Below are positions 33,621-41,820 of a stretch of 41,820 bases of DNA, one piece after another. Every line of letters starts with the position of its first letter. Within the stretch, counting starts at the first letter, position 1. The stretch spans positions 1 to 41,820 of the forward strand of contig JAISMC010000069.1 of NCBI GenBank assembly GCA_031276965.1, written 5' to 3'. The notes under the pieces are model-generated. The model saw nothing but the letters and a program-made list of their open reading frames with translations. It was not told the DNA's origin and did not search any database. Origin of the DNA: Treponema sp. (lineage in GTDB: Bacteria; Spirochaetota; Spirochaetia; Treponematales; Breznakiellaceae). Both the position numbers and the translations under genes were made by a program.

Positions 33621-33629
33621 AGATATACG

Positions 33630-34508
33630 TCAGACCCGGAAGAGAATCCAGTAGAGGATGTAGTAGACCGGGGCGGCCATGGCTATGGAATCAATGGTGT
33701 CCAGTACTCCCCCCCGGCCGGGGATAATGGTTCCTGAGTCCTTGATATCGGAACTCCGCTTCATCGCCGACTCCGCCAGATCCCCCAGGGTGGCCGCCAG
33801 CCCCGCCGCCAGCCCGATGATGATCCCCGAAACCGGCCGGGGAAACCGGACAGGGTTGAATGCAGCGGGTACAAAGTATACTGCGGCCAGGCCTGCCAGG
33901 GTGGCGGCGGCCAGCCCTCCTATAAAACCGGCGGCGCTCTTGTTAGGGCTGGCGGGGATAAGGCCCCGGTTATTTTTACCGAAGATCATTCCCGCAGCCC
34001 AGGCAATAGAATCGTTGGCAAAGACCGTGAGGAGGAACAGGAGAATCACCTTTTCCGCCTGGGGAAAAAGGGTCATTCTGATAATCCAAAGTATAAAAAT
34101 TCCGGGGTAGAACATCACCGCAAAACCCGCGGTAACCCGGCCAATCGCTCCGTCAAGCCGGTTCGCAGGAGAAAAAATATTGGATATTAAACACCAGGAA
34201 GCTCCCAGGATAAAAGCCGCGGGAAAGATATAGGCCACCGCCTTAAAGCTGACCGATAGGGTCATCGCCGCGGGACCGAGTATGCCTAGAAGAATCACCT
34301 CCACAGGATAAAGAAAACAGCCCGGCGCATCTTCCGAAGAGGGAGGCTTCTTTTTCAGCATATTTGCAAATTCAAGGGCCCCCAGGGCGCTCAAGATGAC
34401 CACAATGACGTTAACCGCCAGGTGGTTTTTTTGGGGAAGGAGTACCACCAGGACAACCAGGGGAACTCCGATAAAAAACATTAAAAGCCGTTGTATAAGT
34501 TTTTTCAT
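33630..34508 (-). CDS. cdsA: Phosphatidate cytidylyltransferase
   Basis: 292 residues with about eight membrane segments. It forms CDP-diacylglycerol from phosphatidate and CTP. The C-terminal signature reads SAMKRSSDIKDSGTIIPGRG followed by GVLDTID. Relative to the common S-x-x-K-R-x4-K-D...P-G-H-G-G...D-R-x-D pattern, H is replaced by R and the R of DR by T. The rest of the signature is intact, so I take it as active. The start overlaps the uppS stop (ATGA). Confidence 0.92.
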   Translation of the reverse strand: MKKLIQRLLMFFIGVPLVVLVVLLPQKNHLAVNVIVVILSALGALEFANMLKKKPPSSEDAPGCFLYPVEVILLGILGPAAMTLSVSFKAVAYIFPAAFILGASWCLISNIFSPANRLDGAIGRVTAGFAVMFYPGIFILWIIRMTLFPQAEKVILLFLLTVFANDSIAWAAGMIFGKNNRGLIPASPNKSAAGFIGGLAAATLAGLAAVYFVPAAFNPVRFPRPVSGIIIGLAAGLAATLGDLAESAMKRSSDIKDSGTIIPGRGGVLDTIDSIAMAAPVYYILYWILFRV

Positions 34509-35239
34509 GTATCCGATCCGGTTTTTATGCCGCCGAAACGGCGGTCCCGTTTTTGAAAATCCGTTATGGCCTCCCGGAGATCTTCTTCCGTCCAGTCAGG
34601 CCATAGTTTATCCGAAACATACAATTCCGCATAGGCCGATTCCCAAAGCAGAAAATTGCTGGTCCTCATTTCTCCGGCGGTTCTGATGATAAGATCCGGA
34701 TCGGGAATGTCCGGGTTATCCAGATATTTTGCCAGATCCTTCCCGGTGATCCTTCCCGCATTTTCCGCTTTTAGACGGTTGACGGCACGGACTATCTCGT
34801 CCCTGCCCCCGTAATTTAGGGCCAGAATCACCTGCATCCCCCCGAAAGAGCGGGTGTCGCCGCAGGCTTCCCGAATCTCCGCGGCAATATCCGGGGGGAG
34901 CCCCTCCGCGTCTCCCGCATGACGGAGCCGGAGCCGGTTTTCCCGGTAAAAATCAAGCTCCCCCCGGAGGTGCTTTTTTACCAGCCCCATGATAAACCCC
35001 ACCTCTTCGGCAGTTCGTTTCCAATTCTCCGTGGAAAAGGTATAGAGGGTAAGATACCTTATTCCCATGTCGCTGGCGGCCTTGACCACCCGCTTTGCCG
35101 CTTTAAGTCCCTCCAGATGGCCCTGGGTACGGATCTGATTCCGCCTCCGGGCCCATCTGCCGTTTCCGTCCATTATAATGCCCACATGGATAGGGATGCG
35201 GTCAGTACCGATAACCGGGCTGTTTTTTTGAACGGACAA
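34505..35239 (-). CDS. uppS: Undecaprenyl diphosphate synthase
   Basis: 244 residues. HVGIIMDGNGRWARRR carries the catalytic aspartate. TLYTFSTENWKR, NYGGRDEI and LIIRTAGEMRTSNFLLWESAYAEL (shortened in meaning to the RTxGExRxSNFLLW signature) follow. It makes the C55 lipid carrier for peptidoglycan. The start is TTG directly after the frr stop (TAATTG), with GGAAG inside frr as ribosome site; a GTG 18 codons on is less likely. Confidence 0.94.
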   Translation of the reverse strand: MSVQKNSPVIGTDRIPIHVGIIMDGNGRWARRRNQIRTQGHLEGLKAAKRVVKAASDMGIRYLTLYTFSTENWKRTAEEVGFIMGLVKKHLRGELDFYRENRLRLRHAGDAEGLPPDIAAEIREACGDTRSFGGMQVILALNYGGRDEIVRAVNRLKAENAGRITGKDLAKYLDNPDIPDPDLIIRTAGEMRTSNFLLWESAYAELYVSDKLWPDWTEEDLREAITDFQKRDRRFGGIKTGSDT

Positions 35240-35794
35240 TTAGACTTCCAGTATTTCCTTTTCCTTTTCTTCCAGAATCTGATCGATCTGTTTGATATAG
35301 GAATCGGTTAGTTTCTGCAGTTCCTCCGAGGTCCGGTTTTCCTCATCCTCGGTTAACTCCTTGTCCTTGAGGGCCTTCTTCAATTCGTCGTTGCCGTCCC
35401 GGCGTATATTCCGTACCGCCACCCGGCTCTGTTCCGCCTGGTTCTTGGCATGCTTGGCCAGCTCCTTCCGGCGTTCCTCCGTCAAAGGAGGAATGGCGAT
35501 ACGGATCACCTTGCCATCGTTGGAAGGGTTAAGGGAAAGCTCCGAGGAACGGACGGCCTTTTCGATCTCTCCGATAAGGCCCTTGTCCCAAGGCTGGATC
35601 ACGATGAGCCGCGCCTCGGGGATAGAGATATTGGCTATCTGATTCAGGGGCGATTTATCCCCGTAGCAGTCAACCCGTATCTTGTCAAAAAGGCTGGCCG
35701 AGGCCCGGCCGGTTCTCAGGGAGGCAAAACCGTCTTTAAGGCTTGTTACGGTCTTTTTCATCCGGTCTTCCGAACTTTGTATTGTTTTATGCAT
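35240..35794 (-). CDS. frr: Ribosome recycling factor
   Basis: 184 residues from the ATG at 35794, which has GGAGGGG six bases upstream; the frame is open to 35854 without conservation. SLRTGRASASLFDKIRVDCYG and IRIAIPPLTEERRKELAKHA are diagnostic. It splits post-termination ribosomes with EF-G. It is separated from tsf by a hairpin-rich gap, and pyrH, usual between them in many bacteria, is missing, as in other treponemes to my knowledge. Confidence 0.96.
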   Translation of the reverse strand: MHKTIQSSEDRMKKTVTSLKDGFASLRTGRASASLFDKIRVDCYGDKSPLNQIANISIPEARLIVIQPWDKGLIGEIEKAVRSSELSLNPSNDGKVIRIAIPPLTEERRKELAKHAKNQAEQSRVAVRNIRRDGNDELKKALKDKELTEDEENRTSEELQKLTDSYIKQIDQILEEKEKEILEV

Positions 35795-35903
35795 ATCCCC
35801 TCCAGTTTTTATTTGAGAGTCTTGGTTTAATACCCCATCGAACCTCCGGTTCACGCTCTGTTCCGGTCCAAATAACGCAACGCTTACAAAACCGGCATTA
35901 AAC

Positions 35904-36271
35904 CGGACCGAAGGTCCGCAATTTCCTCTCGAACGATCCTCTATTGAAACAAAACGCCGCTAGGAGTTTGTTGCGCTTCGCGCCCAAACCCCTTAAAAAT
36001 CGCCGATTAGGCGATTTTTTACCTTGCAAACTCCGAAGGCAGCCCGATAATCGTGGTTTTTCTGGCCTTTTCAACGAAAAGGCCAGAAAAACCAACAAGT
36101 ACAACAGGCTGCTAGAGATACTGCGGAACCCTGCTCCGCGGAGGCTCATTCGGGACGGGTCCAATACCCGTCCCTCTGCGGCGGTCTCTTGATTCGCAGG
36201 CGGGGTTCATAACCAGGGGCTTGTTCCCGGGTTCTTCATTCGGGAGATACCCCGCCGTTCCAAAGGAACGG
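35904..36271. repeat. Hairpin island V between tsf and frr
   Basis: Gap without a gene, packed with inverted repeats: CGGACC/GGTCCG (35904-35918); GGAGTTTG/CAAACTCC (35963, 36027) enclosing GCGC/GCGC and AAAAATCGCC-gatta-GGCGATTTTT plus T (35995-36020, terminator-like on the plus strand); GCAGCC/GGCTGC (36039, 36107) enclosing a perfect 17-bp stem at 36055-36093 with loop CAACG; GGGACGGGT-ccaat-ACCCGTCCC (36152-36174); GGCGGGGT/ACCCCGCC (36199, 36249); CCGTTCC-aaa-GGAACGG (36255-36271), ending ten bases before the tsf stop. The style matches islands I-IV, but the conserved loops are not present. Confidence 0.75.
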
Positions 36272-36281
36272 AACCGTTCTC

Positions 36282-37133
36282 CTACTCTCCGACCTTAAAG
36301 TAAATATAATCGTTAATAGTAAGTTTTGCTCCAAGTTTCTTTCCGCATTCCGCCAAGGCCTGGGTAACGGTTAACTTTTCGTCCTTTACATAACCCTGTT
36401 CCAGGAGACAAATATCGGCAAGGTACTTGCTTATCTTTCCCTTGAGAATATTTTCGATGACATTGGCGGGTTTTCCCTTGACCTTCTCGTCCTGTTCCAT
36501 CTGTTTGCGGAAGATCTCCTCCTGCTCTTTGAGGTAGGCGGGATCGATTTTACTGCGGTCCAGCGCCATGGGGTTAAAGGCGGCCACATGGAGGGCGATG
36601 CTGAAGGCGAAGCTTTTGGCCTCCTCATTTTCGAAGACCTCCGGCTTGTCTGCACCCAGCTTTACCACCACTCCGATAGCCCCGTCCCCGTGGATGTACT
36701 GGGCCAGGTATTCGCCTGCGCCGGCCTTTATTGTCTTGATCCGTTTAAGGCTCATATTTTCCCGGATCTTTGTGGCCAGATCGGTAACCATACCGTTTAG
36801 CTCATCGTTGATTTCGGTGATGCCCTCGTCCAGAACCCGGCCGGCAATGACCCCGCCCAGGGCGGTAAAATCCGGGTTCCGGGCTACAAAATCAGTTTCC
36901 GTGGCCAGTTCCACCAGCGCCGCGGCACCGTCCTTTGTTTTAACAAAGATCTTTCCCTCGTTGGTCGCCCGGCCGGACCGCTTTTCCACCGCGGCAAGCC
37001 CCTTTTCCTTTAAAAGTTTTTCCGCCTTGTCAAAATCGCCGCCGGCGCTTACCAGAGCGTTTTTACATTCCAGCATTCCCGCCCCGGTCTTTTCCCGAAG
37101 CTTTTTTACATCCGCCGCAGTTATATCAGCCAT
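36282..37133 (-). CDS. tsf: Elongation factor Ts
   Basis: 283 residues starting MADITAADVKKLREKTGAGM, with TDFVARN and the C-terminal core present. It exchanges GDP for GTP on EF-Tu. AAAGGAG eight bases before the ATG is a good ribosome site. It is downstream of rpsB, 99 bases away, in the classic order. Confidence 0.97.
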   Translation of the reverse strand: MADITAADVKKLREKTGAGMLECKNALVSAGGDFDKAEKLLKEKGLAAVEKRSGRATNEGKIFVKTKDGAAALVELATETDFVARNPDFTALGGVIAGRVLDEGITEINDELNGMVTDLATKIRENMSLKRIKTIKAGAGEYLAQYIHGDGAIGVVVKLGADKPEVFENEEAKSFAFSIALHVAAFNPMALDRSKIDPAYLKEQEEIFRKQMEQDEKVKGKPANVIENILKGKISKYLADICLLEQGYVKDEKLTVTQALAECGKKLGAKLTINDYIYFKVGE

Positions 37134-37170
37134 TTATACAAACTCCTTTCATGGTATTTAATTAAGTCCG

Positions 37171-37206
37171 CCGGGTACTTCAACCCGGACATGCGCCGAT
37201 GTCCGG
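37171..37206 (-). promoter_or_regulatory. Overlapping hairpins, rpsB-tsf gap
   Basis: CCGGGT-acttca-ACCCGG (37171-37188) and CCGGACAT-gcgccg-ATGTCCGG (37185-37206) share the bases 37185-37188, so only one can form at a time. They lie between the rpsB stop and tsf start and could tune the ratio of the two proteins. No T-run follows. Confidence 0.45.
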
Positions 37207-37232
37207 CTGCGAAAACGGTTAGTCCTCCGGAA

Positions 37233-38120
37233 TTATTCTTCTCCGTAGACCTTGTCCATATCCACCGGCAGATCCTCCTCGTCCTCTTCGGATGCGGGCC
37301 CGGCCTGAGATTCGGTCTCCGCCGTCTTTGAATAGGATTCAATATCGATTTCCCGATCCTCTTCCTTGACGGAGGCGTCGGTAACGACCTCTTCCGTCTC
37401 GTCTTCATCTCCCAGGGTTTCGATGATCTTAAGCCCCGCCTCGTTATCCGCTTCCACCACCGCATTGGCAACGATCTGGGTAAAGAGGGTGATGGCCCGG
37501 ATGGCGTCGTCGTTGCCCGGAATGGGGAAGTCGATACCGTCGGGGTTGCAGTTGGTATCCACCACCGCCACGATGGGAATACCCATGCGCTGAGCTTCGG
37601 TTACGGCAATGGCCTCCTTGCGGGTATCGATGATGAAGAGAATGCCCGGCAGCTCTTTCATCTCCTTAATGCCCCCCAGGTTCTTCTGGAGTTTGCTCCG
37701 TTCCTTTCCCAGGGCGGCGATTTCTTTTTTGGTAAGATTCTCAAAGGTTCCGTCCACTTCCATCTTTTCCAGTTTTTTAAGACGGAGCAGGGATTTTTTG
37801 ATGGTAACAAAATTGGTAAGCATGCCGCCGAGCCAGCGGTTGTTTACAAAAAACATGCCGCAGCGTTCGGCTTCTTTTTGAATTGCCTGCTGAGCCTGCT
37901 TCTTGGTCCCTACAAAGAGGACCGTCTTGCCCGAAGCTACGGTTTTGCGGACCGCATCGTAGGCGTCTTTGATAGCCTGGATAGTTTTTTGGAGATCGAT
38001 GATGTGGATCCCGTTCCGTTCCGCGAAGATGTATTTCTTCATCCTCGGATCCCAGCGCTTTACCTGATGACCGAAGTGGACCCCCGATTCAAGCAGGCTT
38101 TTCATGGTAACTACAGCCAA
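37233..38120 (-). CDS. rpsB: 30S ribosomal protein S2
   Basis: 295 residues. It begins at TTG (38120) with GGGGAGG upstream. The resulting [19 protein letters not shown] aligns with the start of other S2 proteins, so the ATG five codons later is rejected. [20 protein letters not shown] and [14 protein letters not shown] are typical. The last 60 or so residues are a strongly acidic extension ([28 protein letters not shown]) not present in short S2 proteins. It binds the small-subunit neck with S1. Confidence 0.96.
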   Translation of the reverse strand: MAVVTMKSLLESGVHFGHQVKRWDPRMKKYIFAERNGIHIIDLQKTIQAIKDAYDAVRKTVASGKTVLFVGTKKQAQQAIQKEAERCGMFFVNNRWLGGMLTNFVTIKKSLLRLKKLEKMEVDGTFENLTKKEIAALGKERSKLQKNLGGIKEMKELPGILFIIDTRKEAIAVTEAQRMGIPIVAVVDTNCNPDGIDFPIPGNDDAIRAITLFTQIVANAVVEADNEAGLKIIETLGDEDETEEVVTDASVKEEDREIDIESYSKTAETESQAGPASEEDEEDLPVDMDKVYGEE

Positions 38121-38204
38121 AATTTCCTCCCCTGCGCCGCCGGAATCCCCGGATCAGACCCGTTGTCAGAGAACAACCCGGGCCTTATCGGCACCTTCTC
38201 TGTA

Positions 38205-38270
38205 TCTCATTGTCCCGAAACCTGGACGGCGGGGACAATGGAAGATAGGTAAAAGCCCGGGCCTTTACCT
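38205..38270 (-). promoter_or_regulatory. Inverted repeats upstream of rpsB
   Basis: ATTGTCCC/GGGACAAT (about 38209-38240, 15-base loop) and the 24-base palindrome AGGTAAA-AGCCCGGGCC-TTTACCT (38247-38270) lie 90-150 bases upstream of rpsB. They may be a leader structure or operator. I cannot identify a convincing promoter between maf and rpsB. Confidence 0.4.
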
Positions 38271-38320
38271 TCGGGTTCCGCTATGCGAAAACCCTGAAAT
38301 GCAAAACAATCGTCTTTCCG

Positions 38321-38908
38321 TTAACCCGTATAGGAATAACCATTGTCCTTAAGCATGACATAAAATTCATGTACCGGCAAGCCCACCACGGCGCTGTAGG
38401 ACCCCTTGATATGGGATACAAAACAGCCCGCCAGCCCCTGGATTTTGTAGGCGCCGGCTACCCCCTGCCATTCTCCGGTATTGAGATACCATTCTATCTC
38501 GGCCTCCGAGAGGGGGGCGAAACTTACGATACTTTCCACGGAACGGCAGTCTATGGATTTTTCCCGGCCCTTAAAGAGGGCCACCGCGGTAATCACCTTA
38601 TGATCCCGGCCCTGCAGCCAGGTGAGCATCTTTTTAGCATCTTCCCGGTCGGCGGGTTTGCCGAAGATATCTCCGTTTGCCGAAACAACCGTATCGGCTC
38701 CGCAGATCCAGGGCGGGATCCGTCCCTGGAGTACCTCTATAATTTTTTTAATCTTCCGGATTGACAGGTCCTCGGCAAATTCCTTGGGATGCAGATTTTT
38801 TTTCGGACTTTCGTTAATCATTGAAGGCATAATACTGAAGGGGAGCCCCATCAGCCGGAAATACTCCTGCCTGCGAAGAGAACCGGAGGCTAAAATAATA
38901 GGTTCCAT
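38321..38908 (-). CDS. maf: Maf nucleotide pyrophosphatase
   Basis: 195 residues from the ATG at 38908. The Maf motif ILASGSLRRQEY must be at the N-terminus, so the upstream ATG at 38938 (inside the tRNA) is rejected. ICGADTVVSANG, FGKP and GVAGAYKIQGLAG are the other signatures. The family hydrolyses dTTP, UTP and modified nucleotides and affects division. There is no room for a ribosome site except inside the tRNA-Arg gene, whose last base is two bases before the start codon. Confidence 0.92.
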   Translation of the reverse strand: MEPIILASGSLRRQEYFRLMGLPFSIMPSMINESPKKNLHPKEFAEDLSIRKIKKIIEVLQGRIPPWICGADTVVSANGDIFGKPADREDAKKMLTWLQGRDHKVITAVALFKGREKSIDCRSVESIVSFAPLSEAEIEWYLNTGEWQGVAGAYKIQGLAGCFVSHIKGSYSAVVGLPVHEFYVMLKDNGYSYTG

Positions 38909-38910
38909 TT

Positions 38911-38984
<74 letters not shown>

Positions 38985-39041
38985 ATGCCCGTTAAACGTA
39001 ATGAAAACGGAATCCGCTGTCAAGCCGGCGCAGGTCTATCT

Positions 39042-40280
39042 TTACAGTTTTATCACCCTTATCTTCCCCGGATCCATGGTAACCGGATAGCCCCCCCTTT
39101 GCAGTTCCTCTGCGGAAAGCCGGAGCCAGTACCCAAAGGAACCGGGTTCCCTGCCGTCGGGATTCATCGAGGTATAGCGGCGGTTTCCCGCAGCCTGGGC
39201 GGCGGGCATAAGAACGTTTTTGCCGGCCCAATAGTCCAAAGCCACCGGATCCGTGGAGGCGGCGATCATATTCTTCTGTACCGCCCGGGAATAGGGGGCA
39301 TTGGGCCCGCCGTCGGGGGTGATCCAGATCATGTCCAGGATGGTGATGACCGGAAACCGGGTCATTGCCATCTGGGTCCCCATACCGCCCCGGCCCACAC
39401 TCTGGTGGGGGGACATGCTGGTCAGGGAATTGGAGGGGGTTCCCATATAAGACTTCATGGCCCCCGTAACCTGATACTGTCCGTGGGATTTTAACACCGG
39501 GGCGTTGATAACCTTTAGCCGGTCCCCTTCGTAGCGCCGGGCCGCATTGATCCAGACTCCCTTTTTAAAACTTACGGAGGTTCCGTACCTGGTGGTGAAT
39601 TTGGCGTAGCTTACCACAAGCCCCGTGGGATGGACCGTATCCTCCACCACAAAACCATCGGCCATGTCGCCGGTTTCGAATTCTTCCACTCTGGTCCGGG
39701 TCAGCCTGTCCCAGAGCAGCCCCGAAACATGGTAGCCCCGGCTGTCGAACCAGTCCGCCACATCCTGGGCGGATTGGGTACGGTTTTTACTGTTGGTATT
39801 ATCCCAGTCCAGGCTGCCCCCGGACCGCTGAGAACCGAACATGGATTGGCCGTTATCGGCGATGATCACCTCGCCCCTAAAACCCGCCGGGTGGTCCACG
39901 ATATACCGGATCAGGCTTTTGAGCAGGTCCGTATTGGTCCCGCCCCGTTCCGCCCACTGGGAGTTGATTTTGATAATAATAACGTCTTCGGGCCCTATAA
40001 GGCCGGGGCGGTTTCCCTGTTTATAAAAGGGAGGCTCCAGCCTGTTCAGCAGCCGGGCAAGGCCGTCGCCGGAACCATCGGTGTTTTCTTTAACGAATAT
40101 GAAAGCTTCCCCGGCGGCGGGGGCGCCGGAAAATACATCCCTTTCGGAAACGCCCTGTGTCTCCGAAGCTGCCAGAGGCTGTTCCGGCGCCTCCCCGGAC
40201 ATCTGCGGCGGAACCCTGGCTCCGCCGCAGGACAGGAGACCCAGGATACATGCTCCTAAAAGCCGCCTCCCCCTGGTCAT
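39042..40280 (-). CDS. DUF362 domain lipoprotein
   Basis: 412 residues from the ATG at 40280; the frame is open to 40391, but the signal sequence begins here (MTRGRRLLGACILGLLSCGG, lipobox LLSC with C18). A low-complexity linker follows, then a DUF362-like domain: EDVIIIKINSQWAERGGTN, GFRGEVIIADNG, VINAPVLKSHGQYQVTGAMK (a family hallmark), ILDMIWITPDGGP and AASTDPVALDYWAG. DUF362 is of unknown function and often accompanies iron-sulphur proteins; no cysteine cluster is seen here. It starts seven bases after the HEAT-repeat gene. Confidence 0.8.
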   Translation of the reverse strand: MTRGRRLLGACILGLLSCGGARVPPQMSGEAPEQPLAASETQGVSERDVFSGAPAAGEAFIFVKENTDGSGDGLARLLNRLEPPFYKQGNRPGLIGPEDVIIIKINSQWAERGGTNTDLLKSLIRYIVDHPAGFRGEVIIADNGQSMFGSQRSGGSLDWDNTNSKNRTQSAQDVADWFDSRGYHVSGLLWDRLTRTRVEEFETGDMADGFVVEDTVHPTGLVVSYAKFTTRYGTSVSFKKGVWINAARRYEGDRLKVINAPVLKSHGQYQVTGAMKSYMGTPSNSLTSMSPHQSVGRGGMGTQMAMTRFPVITILDMIWITPDGGPNAPYSRAVQKNMIAASTDPVALDYWAGKNVLMPAAQAAGNRRYTSMNPDGREPGSFGYWLRLSAEELQRGGYPVTMDPGKIRVIKL

Positions 40281-40287
40281 TGCAGCT

Positions 40288-41019
40288 TTATCTTCCCTGG
40301 TTTTGGGAGTTTTGGATGTTGTATTTACGGAGATTTTGCAAGACTTGTTCTGCCCGATCTCTGACAGGTTTGATGTAGGGGCCGCTGGCAATACGGATCA
40401 ACATCCGTATGGCATTGGGGTCCTTGATGCCGTTGTTTTTCGCGGCGATCCTGTCAAAGGCGTCGACCGCCGAAAGGGCCAGCAGATTGTCGGGGTTGAG
40501 CACGTCGAAACGGGTTACAATCCAGGCAATGGCGGCGACGGTTTCTTCGTTGTCGTTGAGCCCTATCTTACCCAGGGACTTAACCGCCTCCTGGAGCACC
40601 ATGGGCTCGGGATCGGCGATGCAGATCCTAATCAGCGTATCCTTTGCTTCGGGAGTTCCCAGTTCGCCCAGTAATGCAGCCGCGTCCTTCCGCACGTCAG
40701 GGTAGTTGTTGACCAGCCTGCCGTTTTCCCTGGCCTTGCTCATCACCCCTTCCATGGAAAGGTACTCCAGGGCGCCCCGGACTTCTTCTCCGGTATTGCC
40801 CCGCTTAATGGCGTCGCCAAGATATCTAATAGCTATCTGCTTTTGATCCCGGTTGTCGGAACGGCTGGTTTCCCTGATTATCATCAACTCCACCGATTCC
40901 TGCAGATATGATTCTTCTACCGACAGTTCCTGGCCGGAACCGCCCTCCTGTCCTGCCGCCAGGGACAGCGCCGCAATAAAAAGCGCCGCCGCAATAACGG
41001 TCTTTCTAAAATTCAGCAT
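40288..41019 (-). CDS. Exported HEAT-repeat protein
   Basis: 243 residues with a signal peptide (MLNFRKTVIAAALFIAALSL, cleavage near AAG). Repeating helical pairs follow: VRKDAAALLGELGTPEAKDTL, shortened, and PMVLQEAVKSLGKIGLNDNE are HEAT/PBS-lyase-type units. Probably a periplasmic binding scaffold. Cotranscribed with the DUF362 lipoprotein downstream. Confidence 0.8.
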   Translation of the reverse strand: MLNFRKTVIAAALFIAALSLAAGQEGGSGQELSVEESYLQESVELMIIRETSRSDNRDQKQIAIRYLGDAIKRGNTGEEVRGALEYLSMEGVMSKARENGRLVNNYPDVRKDAAALLGELGTPEAKDTLIRICIADPEPMVLQEAVKSLGKIGLNDNEETVAAIAWIVTRFDVLNPDNLLALSAVDAFDRIAAKNNGIKDPNAIRMLIRIASGPYIKPVRDRAEQVLQNLRKYNIQNSQNQGR

Positions 41020-41070
41020 TTATCGTCCTCCAAAAAACGCCATATTACATTATCGGCTCCCCACGGGGGG

Positions 41071-41604
41071 TCAATTAATGATCTTCCATCCGTCGCTGGA
41101 ACGTTCCAGGTCGTAAAGCCGCAGCCGCTGACCCTTTTCGGTAATGGTAAAGGCCTTGACCCGCCGCTGGGTAATAAATTCAATGTCGTCAACCCGGCTG
41201 TTGGCCCGGGAGGGAACTACCACATAGTTAAAGTAATCTTCCGGGGCCTTTAAGACGATTTTCTGGGATTTCATGGCGGCGCTGTCGGAAATACGCTGGA
41301 GATACTCGGAAGAAGAAATATCCGCCAAATAGTCCTCGTCCAGATAGGATCTCCAGGCATTGTAATTCTTGGCTCTGATGATACCGTTTAACTCTTCAAT
41401 AAGATGCTGGACATCGGACTTGGTAGAATCGTATACATCCTGGCTTATACTGCTGGGATCAAAGGTATCCGGATCATCATCCCCGGCTTCAATGGGAGCG
41501 GTCGTCCGGGCCGCAGGAACGGGTTCCGAAGGAGCCTGAGTTACAGGTCCGCCGCCGCAGGAAAAAACTATCATTGTCAAGAATAAAATGAATGCGTTTT
41601 TCAT
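41071..41604 (-). CDS. Treponemal lipoprotein, unknown function
   Basis: 177 residues from the ATG at 41604, with GGTGGGG upstream. Signal MKNAFILFLTMIVFSCGGG with lipobox FSC (C16). A Pro/Ala/Asp-rich linker precedes an alpha/beta domain of about 110 residues (HLIEELNGIIRAKNYNAWRSY, DYFNYVVVPS, LRLYDLERSSDGWKII) that recalls NTF2-like or other small lipoprotein folds. No function can be assigned. Confidence 0.78.
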   Translation of the reverse strand: MKNAFILFLTMIVFSCGGGPVTQAPSEPVPAARTTAPIEAGDDDPDTFDPSSISQDVYDSTKSDVQHLIEELNGIIRAKNYNAWRSYLDEDYLADISSSEYLQRISDSAAMKSQKIVLKAPEDYFNYVVVPSRANSRVDDIEFITQRRVKAFTITEKGQRLRLYDLERSSDGWKIIN

Positions 41605-41731
41605 AACCCCACCGTGATTAAAGTTCTGCAAGTAGTATACTCTTTCTCCGTACAAAAAACTAGCCCCCGCATTGCCTAATAATTATTCCAGCCGAAAAGG
41701 AGCGGTTGCCCAGTAATAAAATCCAGCCGAA

Positions 41732-41752
41732 ATCAGGCCGCGGGGGCCTGAT
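41732..41752. terminator. Hairpin at end of partial gene
   Basis: ATCAGGCC-gcggg-GGCCTGAT, a perfect 8-bp stem overlapping the stop codon of the probable minus-strand gene at the window edge. Downstream on that strand is TTTCGGCTGGATTTT, a weak T-rich stretch. Confidence 0.4.
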
Positions 41753-41820
41753 CTCCTCCTCCCTGACCGGGAGGATTTCCAAGGTAACCCTTTTCCCGAT
41801 TGAGCTTCAACAGCTTCTCC
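41733..41820 (-). CDS. Probable C-terminus of a gene, partial
   Basis: The minus strand is open from the window edge to a TGA at 41733-41735, giving 28 codons: a basic segment EKLLKLNREKGYLGNPPGQ and an Ala/Gly-rich end (GGGDQAPAA). Composition looks like a real hydrophilic C-terminus and it is in line with the genes to the left. Too short to identify. Confidence 0.4.
   Translation of the reverse strand, partial: EKLLKLNREKGYLGNPPGQGGGDQAPAA

Overview
The window looks like chromosomal DNA of a GC-rich spirochaete of the Treponema type, most like the termite-gut treponemes. The evidence is the chain rpsB-tsf-frr-uppS-cdsA-dxr-rseP with no pyrH between tsf and frr, the rpsF-ssb-rpsR-(membrane protein)-rplI-dnaB operon, a DUF4954 protein, a BspA/TpLRR-type leucine-rich-repeat protein, many small lipoproteins and a periplasmic OmpA-type protein. 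I see no phage, transposase, CRISPR array or defence operon. The species assignment is inference.

Layout. 1-4041 (minus): NAD salvage pair pncA-pncB followed by a TGS/uridine-kinase fusion. 4042-5380: gene-poor, with a CAU tRNA and a dense field of hairpin repeats. 5381-11054 (plus): OmpA-type protein, a long PRPP synthetase, an FGGY sugar kinase, a HAD phosphatase and a lipid-kinase-like protein. 11249-15611: DUF4954 (minus), a nucleoside-recognition/gate membrane protein (plus), a TrpR-like regulator and a phosphoglycolate-phosphatase-like HAD (minus). 15612-16052: a perfect-period 21-bp minisatellite. 16053-19503 (plus): SnoaL-like protein, LRR protein, SH3-like lipoprotein, DUF445. 19767-23495 (minus): rlmN, TPR protein, two unknowns and rsmD. 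23535-28486 (plus): ribosomal/replication operon with an unusual leader, then a ComFB-like protein. 28557-38908 (minus): beta-propeller protein, CpXC protein, the envelope/isoprenoid/translation chain and maf. 38911-41820 (minus): tRNA-Arg(CCG), DUF362 lipoprotein, HEAT-repeat protein, a lipoprotein and the 3' end of another probable gene.

The most unusual content lies between genes. A family of nested palindromes recurs at gene ends. Its stems vary in sequence but remain paired, partly through G-U wobbles. Its loops are constant: a seven-base YARCCGG loop in eight hairpins plus one variant, and a C(TTCA)G tetraloop in four. The elements are modular, one copy is inserted inside the hairpin of another, and they supply stop codons and last residues to neighbouring proteins. 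This fits a mobile or structured-RNA repeat family that I do not recognise by name. A second candidate is the rpsF leader, where one anti-Shine-Dalgarno sequence can pair with either of two Shine-Dalgarno sequences, one belonging to an 8-codon reading frame. A third is a tRNA-Arg gene ending two bases before the maf start codon, alongside several genes that look leaderless.
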